A DNA stretch of 64,000 nt from Pedobacter africanus. GTDB lineage: Bacteria; Bacteroidota; Bacteroidia; Sphingobacteriales; Sphingobacteriaceae. The DNA lies in the NCBI RefSeq assembly GCF_900176535.1, contig NZ_FWXT01000001.1, positions 1,860,001 to 1,924,000 on the forward strand, in the 5' to 3' direction. The notes under the pieces were generated by a model, which was not told the origin of the DNA, searched no databases, and worked only from the letters and a program-made list of their open reading frames with translations. Made by a program: the position numbers and the translations under genes. The first letter of the stretch is position 1. Every line of letters starts with the position of its first letter. Positions 26,054 through 34,131 of this stretch are shown one piece after another.

Positions 26054-27640
26054 ATGAAACATACCTATATAGCTCTTCTGGTCCTCCTTGTTTTCAGTTC
26101 CTGGAAACAAGTACGGGACTACGATGTAGTAGTTTACGGTGCCACCCCCGCAGGGGTAACTGCAGCTGTGGCCGCTGCCCGCGAAGGCAAATCCGTAGTG
26201 ATGATCGAGCCCTTAAGTATTGCTGGTGGAATGATGAGCGGGGGTCTTGGCTTCAGCGATTCCAATCAGATGTTCAGGGAAACTTTAGGTGGCCTCTTTG
26301 AAGAATTCCATAAACGTGTAGAAAAGGTATACGCCGAACGTGGCGTAAAGCTCAATTATCGTGTGGATGAAAAGGACACCAAGCACTGGACCTACGAGCC
26401 CCATGTAGCGGAACTTGTTTTTAACTCCATGTTAAAAGAAGTTGGTGTTACTGTTGTACTCAACGAAACCCTGAAGTCGGCAAAACTAAAGAACACTGCT
26501 ATCCAGACCATCAAATTAAGATCGGGTAAAGTATTTTCGGGCAAAGTATTTATTGACGCAAGCTATGAAGGCGATCTGATGGCTGCTGCCGGAATAACCT
26601 ACCGGGTGGGGCGTGAAGGCAGGGATGAGTTTGGGGAGTCTTTTGCGGGAGCTGTTTATCAGAAAAAAGCAGTGGGCATCTCTGCTGCCGACAGCGACAA
26701 AAAAACGCTGCCATTAATCAGCGGTAGTATGGTTAGCCCTGAAGGGCAGGGCGACCACAGGATCATGACCTATAGTTTCCGCCTGTGCCTGTCTGAAGAC
26801 CCGGCGAATAGGGTCGCCTTTAAGAAACCCAAAGGCTATAATGCCGACAGGTACGAATTGTTCAGGCGCTTCTATAAAAGTTTTCCAAAAAGTGGCATTC
26901 CCTTCGATATTTACCCCATACCGGGCAATAAGTTTGATGGCAATAACGGCATCGGAGCACAACTCTCTACCGGTCTGGTGGGTGAAAACTGGGACTATCC
27001 CGACGCCGGGACAAAACAGAGACAGGAGATCTGGGACAACCACCGCAGTTACACCGAAGGTCTGCTGTATTTTCTGATGACCGATCCGGCTGTACCGGAA
27101 GCAGTAAGAAAACGGATGGAAAACCTGGGCTATGCCAGGGATGAATTTGCCAGATATGGACATTTCCCTCCTGTATTGTATGTCAGGGAAGCACGCAGAA
27201 TGGTGGGCGACTATTTTTTGACGCAAAAAGATATCCTGGAAACAAGGGAAAAACCAGATCCCATTGGAATTGGTTCATTTCCTATAGATTCGCATGATTG
27301 CCAGCGTATTGCTACCCCAGATGGCGGGTTCATCAATGAAGGGACGATCTTTCCGGCCAAAACCCGCATTGATGGTCGTGGCATCGCCTACCAGATCCCC
27401 TACCGCTGCATTACGCCAAAGGTTGCTGAATGTACAAACCTGCTGGTGCCGGTCTGCGTCTCTGCATCCCATGTTGCTTTTTCATCTATACGGGTAGAGC
27501 CGGCCTGGATGGTGATGGGTGAAAGTGCGGGGGTCGCTGCTGCAATAGCCATCGAAGAAAATAGGGCGGTACAAAGTATCAATCAGGTTAATTTTAGCGA
27601 ACGCCTCAAAAACAGACATCAGGTATTAACATTTAAGTAA
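26054..27640 (+). CDS. Exported FAD-dependent oxidoreductase (FAD_oxidored family)
   Basis: A 528-residue flavoprotein beginning with a short hydrophobic signal (YIALLVLLVFSSW), then DVVVYGATPAGVTAAVAAAREG (about 24-45), a GxxxxG form of the Rossmann motif common in this family, and the acid of the second strand in MIEPLSIAGG. Later family motifs are FIDASYEGDLMAAAGITYRVGREG and IRVEPAWMVMGESAG. Bacteroidota genomes often label such genes xanthan lyase without biochemical support. Being exported and inside a PUL, it may oxidise or otherwise modify a sugar before hydrolysis. How folded flavin would be supplied in the periplasm is unclear; no twin-arginine motif is seen. It paralogues the cytosolic protein at 16223. 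Confidence 0.82.
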   Translation: MKHTYIALLVLLVFSSWKQVRDYDVVVYGATPAGVTAAVAAAREGKSVVMIEPLSIAGGMMSGGLGFSDSNQMFRETLGGLFEEFHKRVEKVYAERGVKLNYRVDEKDTKHWTYEPHVAELVFNSMLKEVGVTVVLNETLKSAKLKNTAIQTIKLRSGKVFSGKVFIDASYEGDLMAAAGITYRVGREGRDEFGESFAGAVYQKKAVGISAADSDKKTLPLISGSMVSPEGQGDHRIMTYSFRLCLSEDPANRVAFKKPKGYNADRYELFRRFYKSFPKSGIPFDIYPIPGNKFDGNNGIGAQLSTGLVGENWDYPDAGTKQRQEIWDNHRSYTEGLLYFLMTDPAVPEAVRKRMENLGYARDEFARYGHFPPVLYVREARRMVGDYFLTQKDILETREKPDPIGIGSFPIDSHDCQRIATPDGGFINEGTIFPAKTRIDGRGIAYQIPYRCITPKVAECTNLLVPVCVSASHVAFSSIRVEPAWMVMGESAGVAAAIAIEENRAVQSINQVNFSERLKNRHQVLTFK

Positions 27641-27647
27641 CCAGAAT

Positions 27648-29453
27648 ATGAAACAGTATATTTTTTGGGTTATCTTATTGATAGCCGGGTTAAGCTCATG
27701 CCAGAAAATGAGCGAGCTGCAGCCAGAAATTTTAACGGACAGCCTCAACCATGTTCCCTATCTGACCATTGCACAGCTCAGGAGCGGAGTTGCAGATCAT
27801 CATGACATAGTATACATCAATGATGGCCTGCGCTCCGGAACCTTTCAATATGATGCAAATGATAGCACAAGCCAGGATGATGGGTCCATGACCATCCTTA
27901 GCGGTTCCAGAAGGTACAAACGTGTATCTACCTTTGTTACACTGGAAATGTTCGGAGCCAAAGGTGATTACAATTACATCACAAAAGCAGGTTCAGATGA
28001 TACAGGCCCTATTCAAAAGGCGCTCAATTACTGCTCTAAAAACGGCACTGAAATCAGATTGCTTGCAGGGAAGAAGTACCTGACACGTACCTTATACCTG
28101 TATAAGGACAGTCTGAAGAATCCAGGGTACCAGGCAAAGCCTGGCAGGATAAAAATTATCGGTCAGGCCGGCGGCATAGCAACCGGAGATCTTGAGCCTC
28201 AGGGAGCAGGTTTTGTCCATGTAAACAATGAAACGGCCAACCTGATTGAGTGTATTGGTTTCTTCTCTATCAGCAGTCCTGCTACGATGGGCGGCCAAAT
28301 TGATTTTGAGAACGTAAATTTTATGGGTGGCAACAAAACCACAAATGTCGTTTACCTGGAGGCCTGCCAGGGGCAGATCCTGTTTAAAAACTATACCGTC
28401 CAGATCAACAACCCTACCGGAAACGGAATAACCGAGGTTACGACCTGGGAAACCGAACATCAGAATGGGCTGATCCGTGGCCAGGCCTCTGGAAACGGCA
28501 ATTGGACAGGAATAGGCCTAAATATCAAATCCAATGAATCTGAAGGACAGATCAATATGAAAGTTTACAGCAATGTCAACGTCTACAAATGTGGTTACGG
28601 GATAAGAATCGGCAGGAGAAATGCCAGTACAGGTACCATAGGCCCGCTGAACTTTGTTGGCGGACAGGTTAGCCTGTCAGACCAGCACAACATGTGGCTG
28701 GATGGAGGAACCTACAACCTTGTATCTACCGGACAGCAATTTGAAGGATCGAGGCTGAACGCCATATTGATCGACTCGGACGGGGCAAATGACCTTCCAA
28801 GGAACATCAAATTTATCAATCCCTACTTTACCGGCGGAGGAAGAATTGAAGATGGGAGCTACGACAGCTATGCTGTTCACATTAAGGATGGTGTAGGTGT
28901 TGAATTCGACAGTCCTCTGTTCAACAATTTGGGCAACGGAATAGTCTTCAACAAAGCCCTGACACAGGGCCTGGTGATCCGAAGACCGGTTGTCAGAACA
29001 GTAAGGACCTATGGTGCCAGCAGCGGAACTTTTATAGATGCTTATGGCAGCAATGTGGCCAGTAACAGGCTAAGCCTTGAAGATCCTGTATTTAACCAGG
29101 CGCCTGCCACCTATATTTCAGAATCGGCACTGACCGCCTTCCTCACTACCGCGGCCGGCGGGCGGCTTTCGATTGGAAATAATGCAACAGTGGTATCCTG
29201 CGGTATGGGGGCTGGCACGCTTCAGGCTGCACAGATATTGAATTTTAACAATACGGCAGCTACAACGATAACCAACATTACTGGCGGACAGCTGTTCCGC
29301 GAACTGCTGCTTACTTTCAGCAACTCACTTACCACCATTACAAACAACTCAAACATCAGACTTTCAGGCAATACAGATTTCCCTACTACTTCGCGGTCGA
29401 CCCTGAAACTCATTTGGATGGGGAGTTACTGGCAGGAAATTTCAAGAAGTTAA
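27648..29453 (+). CDS. Lipoprotein with pectate-lyase-like right-handed beta-helix
   Basis: A 601-residue lipoprotein (lipobox LIAGLSSCQK, Cys near 18). After a linker of about 90 residues there is MFGAKGDYNYITKAGSDDTGPIQKALNYC, the N-cap seen in pectate-lyase-3/GH28-like helices, followed by repeats rich in Asn, Gly and Val through about residue 520 (for example IKFINPYFTGGG, VHIKDGVGVEFDSPLFNNLGNG). A short C-terminal beta domain resembles phage tail-spike ends (TNITGGQLFRELLLTFSN). I see no clear catalytic residues of a known family. It lies between the FAD oxidoreductase and the GH127-like gene with gaps of 7 and 14 bases, so it belongs to the PUL. It could be a glycan lyase, hydrolase or binding protein. 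Confidence 0.75.
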   Translation: MKQYIFWVILLIAGLSSCQKMSELQPEILTDSLNHVPYLTIAQLRSGVADHHDIVYINDGLRSGTFQYDANDSTSQDDGSMTILSGSRRYKRVSTFVTLEMFGAKGDYNYITKAGSDDTGPIQKALNYCSKNGTEIRLLAGKKYLTRTLYLYKDSLKNPGYQAKPGRIKIIGQAGGIATGDLEPQGAGFVHVNNETANLIECIGFFSISSPATMGGQIDFENVNFMGGNKTTNVVYLEACQGQILFKNYTVQINNPTGNGITEVTTWETEHQNGLIRGQASGNGNWTGIGLNIKSNESEGQINMKVYSNVNVYKCGYGIRIGRRNASTGTIGPLNFVGGQVSLSDQHNMWLDGGTYNLVSTGQQFEGSRLNAILIDSDGANDLPRNIKFINPYFTGGGRIEDGSYDSYAVHIKDGVGVEFDSPLFNNLGNGIVFNKALTQGLVIRRPVVRTVRTYGASSGTFIDAYGSNVASNRLSLEDPVFNQAPATYISESALTAFLTTAAGGRLSIGNNATVVSCGMGAGTLQAAQILNFNNTAATTITNITGGQLFRELLLTFSNSLTTITNNSNIRLSGNTDFPTTSRSTLKLIWMGSYWQEISRS

Positions 29454-29467
29454 CTTTATAAAATAGC

Positions 29468-31342
29468 ATGACACTAAAAATAACTGCAGTGCTGATCGCA
29501 GCATTTCTTCTTCCCGCTTTCGGTTGTCTGGCACAAACAGGTCCGGTACCAGATCAGCTGAAGCCGGTATGGACCAGCCATATTACCGGTTTCCCTGCGC
29601 AACGATTCAATGATGCCTATTCCAACCGAATCCTTGCTCAGGATATAAACCGCCTGGTAGAACCTTTTAAAAACCGAACGGAAACGCGATACTGGCAATC
29701 TGAATTTTGGGGGAAATGGTTTACCTCTGCCGTCCTGGCCTATCGCTACCGTCCTGAACTCCGGCTTAGAAAGGTACTTGACGATGCTGTTGCAAAACTT
29801 ATTGCTACGCAAAGCGACGATGGTTACATTGGAAATTATGAAGAAAAAAGCCGGCTGGAACAATGGGATATCTGGGGTCGTAAGTACTGTTTATTGGGGT
29901 TGCTTGCCTACCACGATCTGACTGGCGATGCCAGGAGCCTGAAAGCAGCACAAGCAATGGCCGACCACCTGATCAGGGAACTCAAAGACCACAATGTACC
30001 AATCGTGAGGAAAGGCAACCACCGGGGCATGGCTGCCTCTTCTGTGCTTGAACCCATTTGTCTGTTATACAACAAAACGGGAGAAGAGCGCTACCTCGCT
30101 TTTGCCGAAGAAATAGTGAAACAATGGGAGTCTGAAAATGGCCCTCAGCTTATTTCCAGGGCGGGGATCGAGGTCGGTAAACGTTTCCCCCAGCCCAGGC
30201 ACTGGTTTGGCTGGGAACAGGGACAGAAAGCCTACGAAATGATGTCCTGTTATGAAGGCTTAATTGAGTTATACCGGATAACGGGAAAACCCGGGTACAA
30301 ACTTGCCGTCGAAAAAACATGGGAAAGTATCTATCAAACGGAAATTAATGTTGCTGGTTCAGGCTCTTCTGTCGAATGCTGGTTTGGAGGAAAAGACCTT
30401 CAGGCACTGCCCATAAACCACTATCAGGAAACCTGTGTAACGGCAACCTGGATCAAACTCAATCAACAGCTCCTGAGGCTCACTGGTGCAGCGAAATATG
30501 CAGATGCCATAGAGCAGGCGTTTTACAACGCCCTGCTTGGTGCTATGAAACCCGATGGCAGCGACTGGGCCAAATACAGTCCTTTGGCCGGTCATCGGCT
30601 GGAAGGCAGCGAACAATGTGGCATGGGGCTCAATTGCTGTGTAGCCAGCGGCCCCAGGGGTTTATTTACTTTACCTTCCACCTCGGTAATGCAGCGTATT
30701 AACGGGATTCAGGTCAACTTCTTCATTCCTGGTAATTACACTTTCCAAACACCTGCGAAGCAGCAGGCTGAGTTGATGCAGCAAACGGAATACCCCATTA
30801 CAGGCAAAGTGAACTTTAGCCTGAAGTTAAAGCGGGCAGAACAGTTTTCTATCAGTATACGCATCCCTTCCTGGAGCAATGAGACGCAACTAAAAGTCAA
30901 TGGCCAAATTGTTTCAGCAATTGTTGCGGGCCAGTATGCACAGATTAGCCGCAAATGGACTTCCGGGGACATCATCACACTTGATCTTGACATGCAGGGG
31001 CACATTGTTTACCAGGGAGTACAACCTACAAATTTTGCAATTTTAAGAGGCCCTATTGTGCTGGCAAGGGATATGCGCCTTGGCGGGCCTCATGTAGATG
31101 ATGCCCTGACGCCCATTCTCAACCAGGCGGGTTCAATCGACCTGCAGCCGCTTGAAGGCAGTAATAACGACTTCTTGATGAAGTTCAAAGCTGATTTTAA
31201 AATTGAATCCCATAAAGAAGGACCAAATGAACCGGTATCATTAACTTTAGCTGATTATGCTTCAGCAGGCAATACCGGTAACGAATTTTCCCGTTTCAGG
31301 GTATGGTTGCCGAAGCTGTTTGACCCAAAAGATCAGAAATGA
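29468..31342 (+). CDS. GH127/DUF1680-family glycosidase (beta-L-arabinofuranosidase-like)
   Basis: A 624-residue exported protein (signal ending near GCLAQ, residue 23) with an (alpha/alpha)6 barrel and a beta-sandwich C-terminus. The cysteine-dependent active site of GH127 appears present: E321-T-C323 in QETCVTATW and C390-C391 in GLNCCVASGPRG, matching the Zn-binding Glu/Cys set and the Cys nucleophile of HypBA1. E303 is a candidate acid/base. GH127 and its relatives (GH137, GH142, GH146) act on beta-L-arabinofuranosides or other sugars in pectin side chains, so the exact sugar is uncertain. The stop overlaps the start of the GH78-like gene (ATGA). Confidence 0.83.
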   Translation: MTLKITAVLIAAFLLPAFGCLAQTGPVPDQLKPVWTSHITGFPAQRFNDAYSNRILAQDINRLVEPFKNRTETRYWQSEFWGKWFTSAVLAYRYRPELRLRKVLDDAVAKLIATQSDDGYIGNYEEKSRLEQWDIWGRKYCLLGLLAYHDLTGDARSLKAAQAMADHLIRELKDHNVPIVRKGNHRGMAASSVLEPICLLYNKTGEERYLAFAEEIVKQWESENGPQLISRAGIEVGKRFPQPRHWFGWEQGQKAYEMMSCYEGLIELYRITGKPGYKLAVEKTWESIYQTEINVAGSGSSVECWFGGKDLQALPINHYQETCVTATWIKLNQQLLRLTGAAKYADAIEQAFYNALLGAMKPDGSDWAKYSPLAGHRLEGSEQCGMGLNCCVASGPRGLFTLPSTSVMQRINGIQVNFFIPGNYTFQTPAKQQAELMQQTEYPITGKVNFSLKLKRAEQFSISIRIPSWSNETQLKVNGQIVSAIVAGQYAQISRKWTSGDIITLDLDMQGHIVYQGVQPTNFAILRGPIVLARDMRLGGPHVDDALTPILNQAGSIDLQPLEGSNNDFLMKFKADFKIESHKEGPNEPVSLTLADYASAGNTGNEFSRFRVWLPKLFDPKDQK

Positions 31343-33585
31343 AAATAAATTACCGACAATTTTGCTATATAAAGTGTCTTTTACCGGCAGTAGTTCTACT
31401 CGTTTCGGCAATAACAGCACAAGCACAGGCTTTAAAGGCACCAACTGATTTAAGGGTAGATTTGCTTCTGCCAGTTCCGGTCCCTTTAACTGCAAACCTG
31501 CAGCCGCATTTTACATGGGTAATGAACGATATTGCCACAAACAGCTACCAGGCAGCTTACCGCATACTCATAGCTTCCAGTCTGGAAAAGCTCGACGCAA
31601 ATAGAGCCGACATTTGGGATTCGGGAAAAGTACGGGCGGAACGGCGGCCGACAGCAACATATCCGGACCGTAAACTTATGCCCAATACCACGTACTACTG
31701 GAAAGTGATGATCTGGAACAACCTGTCACTGCTAAGCCCCTTTTCAAAGGCAGCAGTTTTCAGGACTTCAGGTACTTTAAGTCGGTACAGGACGGCCTTT
31801 CATCCACTGATTAAATCTGCGCAGCTACCTGTAAACGTCAAAACACTAAAGGACAAAAATACCCTCTTCGATTTTGGAAAGGCAGCCTTCGGGCAACTCA
31901 GTATACGGGTTGTTTCTGCAGAAGGGGGCGATACCTTAAAGATACATATTGGAGAGGCGGCAGACAGTACAGGACGTGTGGAACGAAAACCCAAAGGCAC
32001 CATCCGCTATTGTTTGCTTAGCCTGCCGCTAAAAAAAGGGCTACATGATTATAAGCTTAAATTTTTGGCCGACAAACGGAATACGGGTGCCAACGCCATT
32101 CGCATGCCGGAATATATCGGCGAGGTAATGCCTTTCCGGTATGCCGAGATTGAAACCCTGCCACAAGGGGTCACAATAGCACACCTGCAACGTTATATGG
32201 TCAGCTATCCCTTTAACGATGAAGCCGCTTTATTTAAAAGTTCTGACACCGTCCTAAACCAGGTATGGGAACTTTCCAAATACACCATTAAAGCAACGTC
32301 CTTTACAGGATTGTATGTAGATGGCGACCGCGAGCGTATTCCATATGAGGCCGATGCACTCATTAACCAGTTATCGCATTATGCAACAGATCCTGAGTTC
32401 AGTATGGCCAAACGAACCCTGGAATACCTCATTTACCATCCGACATGGCCTACAGAATGGTCGCTACAGAACCTACTGATTGCCTGGAATGACTACCTTT
32501 ATTCAGGTGATATCAGAATGGTGAGGGCACTTTACCCTCAGCTAAAGCCAAAACTGCTTACAGCATTGGCACGGGCAGATGGTTTGATCAGTACAAGGAC
32601 TGGAAAACAGGATACGGCCTTTATCAGATCTATTCATTTTGAAAAATTCAATGAGAATGCAGTACTGAAGGATATTGTGGACTGGCCGCAAAAAGGTGGG
32701 TTCGGGCTGGACAAACAGGCCCCAGGGGAAACTGACGGTTTCGTTTTTACCGACTACAATGCGGTTGTTAATGCACTTCATTACCAGGCACTGGTGTGCA
32801 TGCACCACCTGGCCGTTGCTTTGGGTGAACAAAAAGATGCAATTTCTTTTAAGATGCATGCAGCCCGGGTGAAGTCCGCTTTTCAACGCGTTTTTACAGA
32901 TCCTGATACAGGAACCATAAAAGATGGCGAGGATACACGGCACAGTTCTTTACATGCCAACATGTTTGCACTGGCCTTTAACCTGGTTCCCGAAAAAAAT
33001 AAGGCAGCTGTGCTGGCACATATTCAGTCGAGAGGTATGGCTTGCAGCGTATATGGGGCCCAGTTCCTGCTTGATGGCCTTTACGACCAGGGAGAAGATC
33101 ATTATGCATTGCAGCTTTTAACTGCAACCCATAAGCGGAGTTGGTACAATATGATACGGAGTGGTGCTACCATGACCACCGAGGCCTGGGATATCGTCTA
33201 TAAAAACAATCAGGACTGGAACCATGCCTGGGGCGCAGCTCCCGCAAACATCATTGTCAGGAAATTAATGGGGGTAGAGCCGCTCTCACCAGCTTTTGAA
33301 ACCATACAGATAAAGCCGCAGCCAGGCAGCCTTAAAACTGCAGCCCTGCAGCTATCGACCTTAAAGGGAAAAATAATGGTAGAATTTAACAGGGATAGCT
33401 CCATGTTCCATTTAAATACGATACTTCCGCCCAATGCGATCGGGATAATCTATCTGCCACGAAAAACGGCAAATGATCGGCTCTTTAAAAATGGAAAAGT
33501 TTTCAAGGCAATACAAGAAGGGAAATTCTGGAAAATTCCGGGCGTTCAATCCGGTACTAATTCCTGGAAAGTAGAATACTTTTAG
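31339..33585 (+). CDS. GH78-like alpha-L-rhamnosidase
   Basis: A 748-residue exported enzyme (signal ending near ITAQAQ, residue 30). N-terminal fibronectin-like and beta-sandwich domains (about 35-290) precede an (alpha/alpha)6 barrel. DGDRERIPYEADA (328-340) corresponds to the acidic DCPQRDERLGWTGDA motif of GH78, and E615 in GATMTTEAWD corresponds to the catalytic base glutamate; NHAWGAAP follows as in the family. It probably releases L-rhamnose in the periplasm. It is the last gene of the operon, translationally coupled to the GH127-like gene. Its TAG stop forms the base of a hairpin shared with the convergent OsmC gene. Rhamnose is likely but other L- or deoxy-sugars are possible. Confidence 0.82.
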   Translation: MKINYRQFCYIKCLLPAVVLLVSAITAQAQALKAPTDLRVDLLLPVPVPLTANLQPHFTWVMNDIATNSYQAAYRILIASSLEKLDANRADIWDSGKVRAERRPTATYPDRKLMPNTTYYWKVMIWNNLSLLSPFSKAAVFRTSGTLSRYRTAFHPLIKSAQLPVNVKTLKDKNTLFDFGKAAFGQLSIRVVSAEGGDTLKIHIGEAADSTGRVERKPKGTIRYCLLSLPLKKGLHDYKLKFLADKRNTGANAIRMPEYIGEVMPFRYAEIETLPQGVTIAHLQRYMVSYPFNDEAALFKSSDTVLNQVWELSKYTIKATSFTGLYVDGDRERIPYEADALINQLSHYATDPEFSMAKRTLEYLIYHPTWPTEWSLQNLLIAWNDYLYSGDIRMVRALYPQLKPKLLTALARADGLISTRTGKQDTAFIRSIHFEKFNENAVLKDIVDWPQKGGFGLDKQAPGETDGFVFTDYNAVVNALHYQALVCMHHLAVALGEQKDAISFKMHAARVKSAFQRVFTDPDTGTIKDGEDTRHSSLHANMFALAFNLVPEKNKAAVLAHIQSRGMACSVYGAQFLLDGLYDQGEDHYALQLLTATHKRSWYNMIRSGATMTTEAWDIVYKNNQDWNHAWGAAPANIIVRKLMGVEPLSPAFETIQIKPQPGSLKTAALQLSTLKGKIMVEFNRDSSMFHLNTILPPNAIGIIYLPRKTANDRLFKNGKVFKAIQEGKFWKIPGVQSGTNSWKVEYF

Positions 33586-33607
33586 AGCGTGGTCTAACCA
33601 CGCTCTA
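33583..33607. terminator. Bidirectional hairpin holding both stop codons of convergent genes
   Basis: TAGAGCGTGGT pairs perfectly with ACCACGCTCTA around a CTA loop. The first TAG is the stop of the GH78-like gene; the loop CTA read on the minus strand is the TAG stop of the OsmC gene, whose last four codons form one arm. No long U-tract follows on either side, so termination strength is uncertain. Confidence 0.6.
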
Positions 33608-34070
33608 CTATACACTTGGGTTGGTGTTTAATCGGGAAATTGCATGAATTGGCAATAAAACACATCTTGTTTGCCTGTTCGTGAAGCGCATTGGCCTTTT
33701 CTATCTGCGACTCGTCTGTAATGACCACAACCGGGTTTAAAGTAACCAGTGTAAAATGTCCGCTGCCATCCGGGTTTTCCTGCATATCGCCAACGGGGGT
33801 ATCCTTGTATTCCATTACAATGATCTCGTTCTGCGAGCACAGGTGCAAATACCACAGCATGTGACAGGAAGACAAAGAAGCCAGCAGCAGGTCTTCCGGA
33901 TTGTGTTTAGTTTTATCGCCAAGAAAAGCAGAGTCGGAAGAGCCCATTATATCTGGTTTCTGATCAATGGAAATGATGTAACTTCTGTCGTATGACCTGT
34001 AATCCATTGTCCCTGAGCCTTTATTACCTGCCCATGTAAGTGTCGCCTGATATTGATGTATTTTAGCCAT
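33594..34070 (-). CDS. OsmC/Ohr-family protein
   Basis: A 158-residue cytosolic protein with the OsmC fold. Features are the N-terminal ATLTWAGNKG strand, the central helix PEDLLLASLSSCHMLWYLHLC with the conserved redox cysteine, and the second conserved cysteine region KMCFIANSCNFPIK. Members are thiol-dependent peroxidases reducing organic hydroperoxides. The gene lies 61 bases downstream of the phospholipase C gene on the same strand and may share its transcript. Specific substrate is not known. Confidence 0.85.
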   Translation of the reverse strand: MAKIHQYQATLTWAGNKGSGTMDYRSYDRSYIISIDQKPDIMGSSDSAFLGDKTKHNPEDLLLASLSSCHMLWYLHLCSQNEIIVMEYKDTPVGDMQENPDGSGHFTLVTLNPVVVITDESQIEKANALHEQANKMCFIANSCNFPIKHQPKCIVERG

Positions 34071-34131
34071 AACGAATGTATTTTATTGTTTCCACCAATT
34101 TAAACATTCTTCCCTATCAATGCTACATAAA

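Noticed and set aside
26054..27640. Xanthan lyase
   Set aside because: This label is common for such genes, but the sequence is a FAD Rossmann oxidoreductase and shows no polysaccharide lyase fold.
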